The notes under the pieces: model-generated
Seen by the model: the letters and a program-made list of their open reading frames with translations, nothing else
The model's database searches: none
What the model was told of the DNA's origin: nothing
In this document: piece after piece, positions 27,081 through 34,657 of the stretch
Layout: the number at the start of each line of letters is the position of its first letter
How positions within the stretch are numbered: position 1 is the first letter of the stretch
Made by a program: the position numbers and the translations under genes
Source of the DNA: an uncultured Paracoccaceae bacterium
GTDB taxonomy: Bacteria > Pseudomonadota > Alphaproteobacteria > Rhodobacterales > Rhodobacteraceae
Length of the DNA stretch: 64,000 nt
Direction of reading: 5' to 3'
NCBI GenBank assembly: GCA_951812615.1
Contig: CATOSU010000002.1
Span: forward strand, 1,922,001-1,986,000

Positions 27081-28241
27081 TTAGCTGGCTGAAAAGGTCT
27101 CGACCAACTCATAGTCCAGGCCGATCGCGCGCATGAGGTAGGTTTCCATCGACGTGCCTTCGGGCCGAATCTCGACCCGACCGCGCGCGCCGCAATAGGA
27201 GAAATTCTTGGTCACGCGCCGTATGCGCGCGGCGTCCAGGCTCTGCGCCCTCTCCGTCAACGACCTGAGCGCAAAAATGCTCTCATAGCACGACTGGCTG
27301 AGCGAGCCTTGGATCGGAGCGGTGTCGCCAAAGGCCTGACGGTATTCATGGAGGAAAGACCGATTTCCCTCGGTGCGCAAATTGTTGAAGTATCCAGATA
27401 CACAAAAGAGGTTCTGCGAGGCGTCCTCGGAAATTCCCATCAACGTGTTTTCTTCGATTGCGCCCGAAAGCCTGATGATGCGGTCGCTCAGACCAGCTTC
27501 GGCGAAAGCATGATTGAAGGTGACCGAATCCGCACCAACAAGAGACTGGAAAACGATATCCGGTTTCGCAGAATTGATCGCGTCAATCGCGCCCGTATAG
27601 TCATCGCAGGAAAGCGGCAGATACTCTTCGCCGATAACCTCGCCGCCCGCATCCCGTATCAGACCGTTCAGCGTTTTGTGCGTCAGCCGCGGCCAGACAT
27701 AATCGTTGCCCAAAAGAAACCAGCGCCGTGCGCCCATATGCCGGATCATCCATGCAACGGCCTCGCCATATTGCTCTTTCGGAGTTTCGCCAATGGTTGC
27801 GACACCCGCAGACCTCTCACCACCTTCATATTGAGGCGCGAAGACATAGGGCACCTGCGCAGAAAAGTGATCGCGTACGGCGACACGCACATTTGAAAGG
27901 TGAACGCCCACAAGCGCATCGACCCGGTGCCGTTCCACCAGATCGGCCACGCGTGGTATCACGTCGGTGGGTGTACCACCTGCATCGGCGGCGAATAATT
28001 CAATCTCGCGGCCAAGCAATCCGCCTGCGGCATTAACATGCGCAGCGGCCAGAACGGCACCATATTGGCAAGACGGTCCCCAAATCGCATCTGTTCCGGA
28101 AAACGGTACTAGCAGGCCAATCCTGACTTTGTCGGACTTCCGGCTATGAAGGGGCGGTGGCGCTTCGTCGGATTCCAAACCCATCAACGCGGTCACGGCG
28201 GCGTCGGACCGAAAGGCTTCGACGGGCTGTTCGCTCAACAT
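27081..28241 (-). CDS. Cytosolic AmiC-like binding-protein homologue
   Basis: The 386-residue protein has the same type-I periplasmic-binding fold as the neighbouring receptor (KVRIGLLVPFSGTDAIWG, GNDYVWPRLTHKTL, CDDYTGAIDAINSAKPD). It carries no signal peptide: the N-terminus MLSEQPVEAFRSDAAVTALMG is hydrophilic. That is the layout of AmiC, the ligand-sensing regulator of amide operons. ATG 28241 follows GAGGAG; upstream in-frame residues would overlap the MarR promoter. It is the first gene on the minus strand ahead of the receptor, with no AmiR-type antiterminator nearby. It could be a sensor partner or a divergent receptor. Confidence 0.75.
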   Translation of the reverse strand: MLSEQPVEAFRSDAAVTALMGLESDEAPPPLHSRKSDKVRIGLLVPFSGTDAIWGPSCQYGAVLAAAHVNAAGGLLGREIELFAADAGGTPTDVIPRVADLVERHRVDALVGVHLSNVRVAVRDHFSAQVPYVFAPQYEGGERSAGVATIGETPKEQYGEAVAWMIRHMGARRWFLLGNDYVWPRLTHKTLNGLIRDAGGEVIGEEYLPLSCDDYTGAIDAINSAKPDIVFQSLVGADSVTFNHAFAEAGLSDRIIRLSGAIEENTLMGISEDASQNLFCVSGYFNNLRTEGNRSFLHEYRQAFGDTAPIQGSLSQSCYESIFALRSLTERAQSLDAARIRRVTKNFSYCGARGRVEIRPEGTSMETYLMRAIGLDYELVETFSAS

Positions 28242-28326
28242 GTCTCGACGCTCCTCAAGCCCGGCGCGTATTTCCCATTGTCGCCGGGTGACCGACTTCT
28301 GGCTTGCCAATGCTAAAGCATAGCGG

Positions 28327-28350
28327 CTATTTGACAAAAATGAAATAGTT
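28327..28350. promoter_or_regulatory. Candidate MarR operator in the divergent promoter
   Basis: CTATTT (28327-28332) and AAATAG (28343-28348) form an inverted repeat with 10 bp between, overlapping a TTGACA hexamer (28331-28336). The right half ATGAAATAGTT matches 10 of 11 bases of the element at 27006-27016. It lies 34-57 bp before the MarR start, where an autorepressor would bind. Confidence 0.5.
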
Positions 28351-28383
28351 GAAAAATGAAGCAGTGGCCCGGATACTAAGCAC

Positions 28384-28803
28384 ATGAAACAGGATGACAG
28401 CATCAACGATTATCTGGCGCATCTTCTTGCCCAGGCAAATCGGCGCTTGGGTAAGGCGCTGAATGAAGAAGGGGTGCCGCTGGATCAGTGGCGGATCCTG
28501 CGTGTGCTGCACGAATCCGGCGGCAAAACCATGCGCGCGTTGGCCGATGCCGTCACCCTAAACCGCCCCACAATGACAAAGATCGTGGACAAACTTGTCA
28601 TGGAAGGGCTTGCCTATCGCGTACCCGACCCAAAGGACCGGCGAAAGGTGCGGATTTTCCTGTCAGATCAAGGCAAGGCGCTGTACCGCGAACAAAATGC
28701 CCGTGTCACTTCGCATCAGGCCGGGGTCGAAGATAGCTATGGCCAAGATGAAACCCAGCAACTCAAACACCTGTTGGAGGATCTGCTCAAGCGGATGAAC
28801 TAG
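28384..28803 (+). CDS. MarR family transcriptional regulator
   Basis: This 139-residue winged-helix repressor contains LDQWRILRVLHESGGKTMRAL and the recognition helix LNRPTMTKIVDKLVMEG, with the wing DPKDRRKVRIFLSDQG. It is divergent from the amide-type operon and probably controls it in response to a small ligand. The stop codon TAG abuts the left end of the IS5-like remnant (28802), so the last residues may have been altered by that insertion. Confidence 0.9.
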   Translation: MKQDDSINDYLAHLLAQANRRLGKALNEEGVPLDQWRILRVLHESGGKTMRALADAVTLNRPTMTKIVDKLVMEGLAYRVPDPKDRRKVRIFLSDQGKALYREQNARVTSHQAGVEDSYGQDETQQLKHLLEDLLKRMN

Positions 28804-29533
28804 GTCGTGTTGACAGAAGGGATTCACATTGGGGTGCGGGCGTGATTCAAGCTGGTATCTGCGATGGAGACCAGCTTGGCACGAAACCTGATTTCGGACG
28901 AGGAATGGGCGTTCTCTGAACGGTTCATCCTGGCAGTCCCTGCGCCGAACGGGCGCAATCCGTCCGACCACCGCCTTGTTCTTGTTGGTATTTTCTGGAT
29001 AGCCCGCACCGGTGCGCCGTTGCGCGACCTGCCTGAAGAGTTCGGCAAATGGTCGAGCGTCTACCGGCAGTTCCGGCGCTGGACGCTGGCGCGGTTGTGG
29101 GAGGACATCATGGACGCCCTGAACCAAAGTGAGGCGGTGCCGGATGCCCTTCAAATGACCCCCTCTCACGGTTTGTATGCAAACCACTGCCGGGCAGTGG
29201 ACAGCACGGTCATTCGCGCGCACCATCAGGCAACGGGTGCTAAAGGGAAAACCGCGACACGGTTTTGGGCGCTCATGAGGTGGCTTCACGACCAAGATCC
29301 ACCACCGCGTCAACGCAGCAGGCCTGCCCATGAGAACCGAGATCACACCGGGCCAGACATCCGATGACCTGGCGTTCGATCTGGTCATGGTCGACAACCT
29401 GCCTGAGCCGAACGTCCTGTTGGTGGACAGAGGCTACGACGCAAACAGTATTCGAAAAATGATGGAAGCGCGGGACGTACTCACCCAGATTCCCATGCGC
29501 AAATCACGCAAGATGCGGGTCGGGTTCCGGTGA
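28802..29533 (+). mobile_element. Decayed IS5-family (IS427-group-like) transposase
   Basis: The first reading part, 28864-29367, gives LISDEEWAFSERFILAVP and AVDSTVIRAHHQATGAKG, the DDE first-Asp block. The second part, in another frame (29330-29533), gives PGQTSDDLAFDLVM and LLVDRGYDANSIR, the second-Asp block. Between them the frame is broken and the expected Arg in GRSRGGFTTKI is a TGA. The protein stops at MRVGFR, so the third catalytic region and the right terminal repeat are gone. The left end begins directly at the MarR stop codon. Confidence 0.85.
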
Positions 29534-29650
29534 TCGAGGACATCGTCGATACCGGATACACGCGCAATCGCGTGACCCGCCTGCTGATATCGCGCAAACC
29601 GGCACGGTTGATGTCGATCGCGCTGCCGGACAGGCCAAGCCGGCGAGGGG
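29530..29650 (+). pseudogene. Fragment of hypoxanthine phosphoribosyltransferase (hpt)
   Basis: About 37 codons encode VIEDIVDTGYTRNRVTRLL and then ALPDRPSRR. This matches the PRPP loop (VEDIxDxGxTL) and the following LLDKPSRRE block of HPRT enzymes. The N-terminal and C-terminal parts are missing. The fragment begins exactly where the transposase reading ends, so a deletion joined the truncated IS to the inside of an hpt gene. Confidence 0.6.
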
Positions 29651-29720
29651 GAATTTCAAGTTCAACTGTGACATGCACAACCGGAACCGCCCTCTGTTTG
29701 GGCAAGGTGCGATCCGCCGA

Positions 29721-30752
29721 TCAGACTGACTCCGGCACGGCAGCCAGCGCCTGAGCCGCATCCGGTGTCAGGTAGGATCGGACCCAGTCGCACATTTCGG
29801 CCTGCAGGATGTCGAGCGACGGCACGTCATCCAGCACGGCACCGACCGGCAAGGGCTGCTGCCCGCGCAGAAACGTCCGGTTGAGATGCGCGCACCGGTC
29901 CCGCGACAGGTACAGCAAGACATCGGCAAGGCGGGTGCCATGCAGGTCCAGGCGCGGCAGCGCGGCGCGGCCGGTGGCCTCGTCCAGAGTTCGGATCAGA
30001 TGGGCGCGCCGGGCCCGCAGCGCGCGCCAGTCGGCGGCATTTGACGGAACTGTTTGGTTTTCGTTGAACGCCAGCAATCGGGCAGCGGCGGCTCCGCACA
30101 AACTGGCATGGCGCTGCACCGACGCGCCCGAAACGGTCAGCCGCAACCCGGACAACCGGTCCACCTGCCCGAGGAAATCTGCGACGACATCGTTGTCAGG
30201 CAGATTGCCGGGCGCGGCACTGCGAACTGTCAGCGCGCTCGGCCCCAGCAGGGCAGCATACCGGTCCAGCGCCGGGGCCGCCCACATCTGGTTGTTCAGA
30301 TCCCACGCGGTCAGCAAACCAGCACCACGCGCGCCGGCCCGCAGCCGCTGGAACACCGCCGACGCGAATTGGCCCAGGTGATCGCGCAGGTAGCAAAGAA
30401 CATGAATGTCACTGAAATGCCGGCGCAGGCGGGCGATGGCCCGTTTCAGCTGTTTCAGATTCAGGAACTGCTCGCTGGAGATCAGCGTGACGGCAGGCTG
30501 GTCCGCGCGCAGCCGGGCCTCGAATTCCTGCCACTGCCGCTCGCTCCACGCCTCGGCCTCGGCCACTGTGTCGAACCGGTGCCGCAAGCCGGCGGGCAGG
30601 CTGCGCAGCCGCTGGTAACGCGTGGACAGACCGCGGTTGACGTCAAAGCAGTACGCACCCTGCGCTGCAAGCTGCGGCGCGCAGGCACGCAGGCTGGACT
30701 GGATCGCGGTACTGGCGACCTTGGGGCCGCCGATATGAAGGATCAGTTTCAT
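29721..30752 (-). CDS. P-loop sulfotransferase-like protein
   Basis: This 343-residue protein starts MKLILHIGGPKVASTAIQSSL, corresponding to the 5'-phosphosulfate-binding loop HIGxxKTGST of sulfotransferase-like proteins. The middle has TLISSEQFLNL and DIHVLCYLRDHLGQFASAVFQ, the usual 3'-phosphate-binding strand with RD. The lysine usually found in the loop is present as PK. Such proteins decorate surface polysaccharides in roseobacters. No glycan genes are adjacent, and the gene ends beside the hpt fragment. Confidence 0.65.
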   Translation of the reverse strand: MKLILHIGGPKVASTAIQSSLRACAPQLAAQGAYCFDVNRGLSTRYQRLRSLPAGLRHRFDTVAEAEAWSERQWQEFEARLRADQPAVTLISSEQFLNLKQLKRAIARLRRHFSDIHVLCYLRDHLGQFASAVFQRLRAGARGAGLLTAWDLNNQMWAAPALDRYAALLGPSALTVRSAAPGNLPDNDVVADFLGQVDRLSGLRLTVSGASVQRHASLCGAAAARLLAFNENQTVPSNAADWRALRARRAHLIRTLDEATGRAALPRLDLHGTRLADVLLYLSRDRCAHLNRTFLRGQQPLPVGAVLDDVPSLDILQAEMCDWVRSYLTPDAAQALAAVPESV

Positions 30753-31139
30753 ACGTTCGTCTTATCCGACAACCACCAACCAGAATGTATCCCGTGCGAC
30801 TTAGCCGCTTATTTTCGCACAGATCAAGCTTCTCGGGCGCGCGGTGTCGTTGAGCCGGCGTCTGACAGGAGAACCCAGCTATTTTAATGGTCTCCAAGCC
30901 TGGGTTGATCCGGCTTTTTGGCTGATCAACATTCGCATGGACCGAACCATCGAGCCATTTTCATTCAGAATTTTCACCGGAGCCGTCATGCCGGGAACCG
31001 GTTTGAGGCGCCATTTTCACTGTGCCGGCGGATAACACTGGGCCGCGTCATCAGGTTTTTCCGCTGGTCGGGAATCCGGGCTTGAAACCCCGATCGCAAT
31101 TCGGAATCTTCCCACCTTCGAGCGAAAAAGGAAGTCGCG
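30753..31139. other. Intergenic stretch, no gene supported
   Basis: The 387 bp between divergent genes contain only short unsupported open readings. An inverted repeat AACCCAG...CTGGGTT around 30870-30910 may be a hairpin. The plus-strand ribosome binding site AAGGAAG at the right edge serves the gene at 31140. Confidence 0.5.
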
Positions 31140-31784
31140 ATGAAACTTTGGATTGTAGGTCTGGGATTGCTCATTGCCGCGTCAGGAACGTCCTTTGCCC
31201 AGTCTCTTGACGCCGATGCGAAGGGAAAAAAGATCCTGCTTCACGTTACCCAGAAACTGACCGGCGAACAAATACGGCGGCTGAACGGATTCAAGAACCG
31301 GGCATCCTTCTATGCAGCTCTTGGTGTTAATCTGGATGATCTCTCAGACGATGCTTTCGGAGCCTCCTGGGGCGCGCACTCACTGAAAGCTGCGCAGGAC
31401 ATGGCGCTTCGCTCCTGCACTTTCAAAAGTGGAACCACCGGACGATGTATCCTTCTGACCTCGAACGTTCCGGGCAATCGTCCTGCCGCTCAGGAAGGCT
31501 GGGGCATGTCACATGACCTGACCGAATATTATCGGTCCATATACAAACACCTGAGCCGAAAGAAAAAAGGGCACTTCGCTCTTGCCAGCAACGATTACTT
31601 CGCGTGGGGCTGGTCCGGCGAAGCGTCGACCCGCGAAGCCACGGAAAGCCTGGCGATGAAGTACTGCCGGAAAAACGCCGGAAAAACCGGCAAGACGCAA
31701 TCGGCGGCCTGGCGCGCGGCGGTCGTCGACCCGCAACTGAACACCTGCAGCATCCGGCTCCATGTTGACGCCGCTGCGTCCTGA
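31140..31784 (+). CDS. Secreted protein with two related Cys-containing modules (DUF4189-like)
   Basis: This is a 214-residue protein with a Sec signal peptide, cleaved about after SFA (residue 19). Two segments share a pattern: SWGAHSLKAAQDMALRSC...GRCILL and WGWSGEASTREATESLAMKYC...NTCSIRL. In each a W-G motif is followed by an A-rich helix, a Cys, and a second Cys before a short strand. This resembles DUF4189-type repeats, which have no known function. The start follows AAGGAAG at good spacing. Confidence 0.6.
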   Translation: MKLWIVGLGLLIAASGTSFAQSLDADAKGKKILLHVTQKLTGEQIRRLNGFKNRASFYAALGVNLDDLSDDAFGASWGAHSLKAAQDMALRSCTFKSGTTGRCILLTSNVPGNRPAAQEGWGMSHDLTEYYRSIYKHLSRKKKGHFALASNDYFAWGWSGEASTREATESLAMKYCRKNAGKTGKTQSAAWRAAVVDPQLNTCSIRLHVDAAAS

Positions 31785-31850
31785 AACGAACCGCCCCTGA
31801 TCCACGGGCTTCGGCACTGGCTGGCGGAGATCGGGCCGCATCGATGCAAG

Positions 31851-33170
31851 TCACCGGCCAATTACGATATCCGCCTGCAGCCCGCCCAGCCGCGCGCTTT
31901 CATCCAGCCGCAGCACGCCGCCATGGGCACGGGCGATGTCGGCCGTGATCGCCAGCCCAAGCCCCACCCCGCTGCCGCGGTTCTGGTTGCGGGCCGGATC
32001 CAGCCGGGTAAAGGCACGGACCGCTTCGGCGCGCTGATCGGCAGGAATGCCCGGCCCGTCATCCTCGACCCGGATGCGCAGCGATTTTCCGGTCAGCGCC
32101 ACCGACACCTCAGCGCGCGTCCCGTAGCGCACGGCATTGTCGATCAGGTTCTCTACCGCGCGCCGGATCGCCAGCGGCCGCAGGCTGATCCGGCCGCTGC
32201 CCTCGACCGAGACCAGATCGACCCGCCGGCCAGCGCGTTCGGCATCCTCGACGATCCGCGTCACCAGAGCCAGCGGATCGGTTTCCTCGGCCTCGCCCTC
32301 GGACGCGCCCTTGGCGAAGCTGAGAAACTCGTCCAGCATCCGCTCCATTTCATCGAGATCATCCAGCAAGGGCGCAGCGTCGTCTTCGTCCATCATCGCA
32401 AGGCCCAGCTTGAGCCGGGTCAGCGGTGTCCGCAGGTCATGGCTGACGCCCGACAGCATCAGCGTGCGCTGCTCGATATGGCGCTCGATCCGGGCCCGCA
32501 TGTCGATGAACGCGCCGCCGGCGGCACGAACCTCGAGCGCCCCGGACGGGGAATAGGGCACGTGCCGCCCGCGTCCGAACGCCTCGGCTGCGGCGGCCAG
32601 CTTGGTGATCGGGCGCAGCTGGTTGCGTAGATAGATATAGGCGATCAGCACCATCAGGACCCCGGTAAAGGCCATGATCACCGGCAACTGATGCGGCGCG
32701 GCGGCGGACAGGCGGCGACGGTCGAAAATGATCTGAACCGGCCCCAGTTCGGATGCAAAATAGAGCGCCACACGAGGCTCCTCGGGCAACTGAACCGCCA
32801 GCAGATCGGGAAACCGGTCATGCAGGAACCGCGTCAGCACCACGCCCGAGTAGTCGTAGAACAGGCGCGAATCCCGTCCGGGCAGGTCGGCCTCATCGAT
32901 GAAGCGCACATTCATCTGCAAAGTTGACGCCAGCGGTGCGGCGGCCTGCAACGCGCCGGTCTGCGTGTCCGCCTGCCCCATCGCCTGCCGGACCAGCCGC
33001 AATTCGCGCACCACCGTCTGGGTCATCTGCGTGGTCACGTCCTCCAGATGACGCTGGATAAAGGCCACCGAAACGATCACCAGCAGCACCACCACCGGCA
33101 GCACGAGGATCAGCGCCGCCCGGCCGTACAGCCCGCGCGGCATATATTGTTTGAGCCAAGGCAACGACAT
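31851..33170 (-). CDS. Sensor histidine kinase, EnvZ-like
   Basis: This 439-residue inner-membrane kinase has membrane spans at about 17-38 and 161-181, a periplasmic sensor of about 120 residues, and HAMP at 182-234. The H box is SHDLRTPLTRLKL with His244. It has N box NLIDNAVRYG, G1 DDGPGIP and G2 GVGLGLAI. SHDLRTPLTR is the EnvZ-type sequence. No response regulator is encoded next to it in the window: upstream is a divergent hydrolase and downstream the convergent secreted-protein gene. Confidence 0.92.
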   Translation of the reverse strand: MSLPWLKQYMPRGLYGRAALILVLPVVVLLVIVSVAFIQRHLEDVTTQMTQTVVRELRLVRQAMGQADTQTGALQAAAPLASTLQMNVRFIDEADLPGRDSRLFYDYSGVVLTRFLHDRFPDLLAVQLPEEPRVALYFASELGPVQIIFDRRRLSAAAPHQLPVIMAFTGVLMVLIAYIYLRNQLRPITKLAAAAEAFGRGRHVPYSPSGALEVRAAGGAFIDMRARIERHIEQRTLMLSGVSHDLRTPLTRLKLGLAMMDEDDAAPLLDDLDEMERMLDEFLSFAKGASEGEAEETDPLALVTRIVEDAERAGRRVDLVSVEGSGRISLRPLAIRRAVENLIDNAVRYGTRAEVSVALTGKSLRIRVEDDGPGIPADQRAEAVRAFTRLDPARNQNRGSGVGLGLAITADIARAHGGVLRLDESARLGGLQADIVIGR

Positions 33171-33209
33171 GAGCTAAGCCTAGCGGGCGCAAACACAAAG
33201 AGAAAGCCG

Positions 33210-34121
33210 ATGCAGCCGCCCGACGATTTCGACCCGCCCATCGGCATCGCCGAACCGCTGACCCCCGGCCTGCGCCGGCTGGTGGCGCCGAACCCCTCGC
33301 CGATGACCTATCGCGGCACCAACACCTACCTGCTGGGCGAAACCGGCCTGGCGGTGATCGACCCGGGCCCGGACAGCCCCGCGCATCTCGACGCAATCCT
33401 CGGCGCGGTGGCACCGGGCCAGCGCATCACCCATATCATCGTCACCCATACCCATATCGATCACTCCCCGCTTGCCCGCCCGCTGGCAGATGCCACCGGT
33501 GCCCCGGTTCTGGCCTTTGGCGATGCGCGGGCCGGCCGCAGCCCGGTGATGAGCCGGCTCGCCGACAGTGGCATGGCCGGTGGTGGCGAGGGCATCGACA
33601 CCGCGTTTTCCCCCGACCGCACCCTGTCCGAAGGCGAGGTGATCGAGGGCGACGGCTGGGCGCTGGAAGTGCTGCATACGCCGGGCCATCTGGGCAATCA
33701 CATCGCGCTGGCCTGGGGAGCGGCCTGTTTCACTGCCGATCACGTGATGGGTTGGGCCAGCTCGCTGGTGTCACCCCCCGATGGCGACCTGACAGATTTC
33801 ATGGCCTCCTGCGAAAAGCTGCGGACGCGGGACTGGTCGGTGTTCCATCCCGGCCACGGCGCCCCGGTCGCCGACCCGGCGGCGCGGCTGGACTGGCTGA
33901 TCACCCACCGCCGCGGGCGCGAAACCGCCATTCTCGACGCGCTGCGCGACGGCCCGGCCACGGCCCGCGCGCTGGCCGAGCGGATCTATACCGACACACC
34001 CCCCGCCCTGATCCCCGCCGCCGAGCGCAACGTATTCGCGCATCTCGTTGATTTACAAGGACGATCCCTGACACAGGCCCAAGGCAAACTGGCCGCCGAC
34101 GCGGTTTTCGCCCGGCTCTGA
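33210..34121 (+). CDS. Metallo-beta-lactamase-fold hydrolase (LACTB2-like)
   Basis: The 303-residue protein starts at ATG 33210 after AGAAAG. Zinc ligands are THTHIDHS (His80, His82, Asp84, His85), LHTPGHLGNH, FTADHVMGW and HPGHG. A winged-helix-like tail follows (ARALAERIYTDTP...AERNVFAHLVDL), as in LACTB2-type MBL proteins. These hydrolyse thioesters or RNA, and the substrate here is unknown. It is divergent from the histidine kinase by only 39 bp. Confidence 0.9.
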   Translation: MQPPDDFDPPIGIAEPLTPGLRRLVAPNPSPMTYRGTNTYLLGETGLAVIDPGPDSPAHLDAILGAVAPGQRITHIIVTHTHIDHSPLARPLADATGAPVLAFGDARAGRSPVMSRLADSGMAGGGEGIDTAFSPDRTLSEGEVIEGDGWALEVLHTPGHLGNHIALAWGAACFTADHVMGWASSLVSPPDGDLTDFMASCEKLRTRDWSVFHPGHGAPVADPAARLDWLITHRRGRETAILDALRDGPATARALAERIYTDTPPALIPAAERNVFAHLVDLQGRSLTQAQGKLAADAVFARL

Positions 34122-34202
34122 CAGCGCCCTCCGTTTTTCCGGATGTCCTGTCAAAAACCCACTGGACGCCGCAAATCCGGATTGATATAGGACCCGAACC
34201 GT

Positions 34203-34277
34203 TCCGGCGTAGCTCAGCGGTAGAGCAGTTGACTGTTAATCAATTGGTCGTAGGTTCGATCCCTACCGCCGGAGCCA
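34203..34277 (+). tRNA. tRNA-Asn (GTT)
   Basis: The 75-nt cloverleaf includes encoded CCA. The acceptor TCCGGCG pairs with CGCCGGA, the D stem is GCTC/GAGC, the anticodon stem GTTGA/TCAAT closes loop CTGTTAA (anticodon GTT), and the T arm is GTAGG-TTCGATC-CCTAC. All stems pair. Confidence 0.97.
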
Positions 34278-34284
34278 TAAAAAG

Positions 34285-34318
34285 CCCTCTAGGTCAATGA
34301 CTTAGAGGGTTTCTTTTT
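34285..34318 (+). terminator. Rho-independent terminator after tRNA-Asn
   Basis: CCCTCTA (34285-34291) pairs with TAGAGGG (34303-34309), followed by TTTCTTTTTT. It lies 7 bp after the tRNA CCA end and is the clearest intrinsic terminator in the window. Confidence 0.88.
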
Positions 34319-34657
34319 TCCAAGTCACCAGCTTTGAACTTCCCGTGTAGCCAACTATATGTTGAGGCTGTGGTTGGTTGTCGCATTCGTGCAAATATGT
34401 GCATGGTCAGGCGCAGCCCTGCACTTTTCGATATTCTTGCTGAGTATCACCCTGCGGTTTGTTTCGGCCCTGTGATCCCGTTGAGCATCGCCATAGCTGC
34501 ACCACCGCATGGCGGCTCCGAGCCCGAATCAGAATGGCCAAGTTATCGCTGCGCGCGCTTGCAAAGAAACTATCTGGTGCTACGCCGCGAAGACCACTGC
34601 TACTGTGCAGCAAAAAAGCTACCGTTCAGGCAACAAGTGTATGAAGTGAAAAGTCGA
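34319..34657. other. Low-GC intergenic stretch between tRNA-Asn and the acyl-CoA cluster
   Basis: These 339 bp are less GC-rich than both flanks. The open readings here (for example plus strand from 34334) lack a ribosome binding site, and one overlaps the end of the acyl-CoA synthetase gene. I see no gene. The stretch marks the border between housekeeping DNA and the catabolic cluster. Confidence 0.5.

Noticed and set aside
28864-29533. Programmed frameshift of an active IS427-type transposase
   Set aside because: Besides the frame change there is an internal TGA in the GRSRGG block and the C-terminal third is missing, so the element is dead.
30844-31035. 63-codon plus-strand open reading in the 30.8-31.1 kb gap
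   Set aside because: No ribosome binding site, no similarity that I recognise, and low-complexity start.
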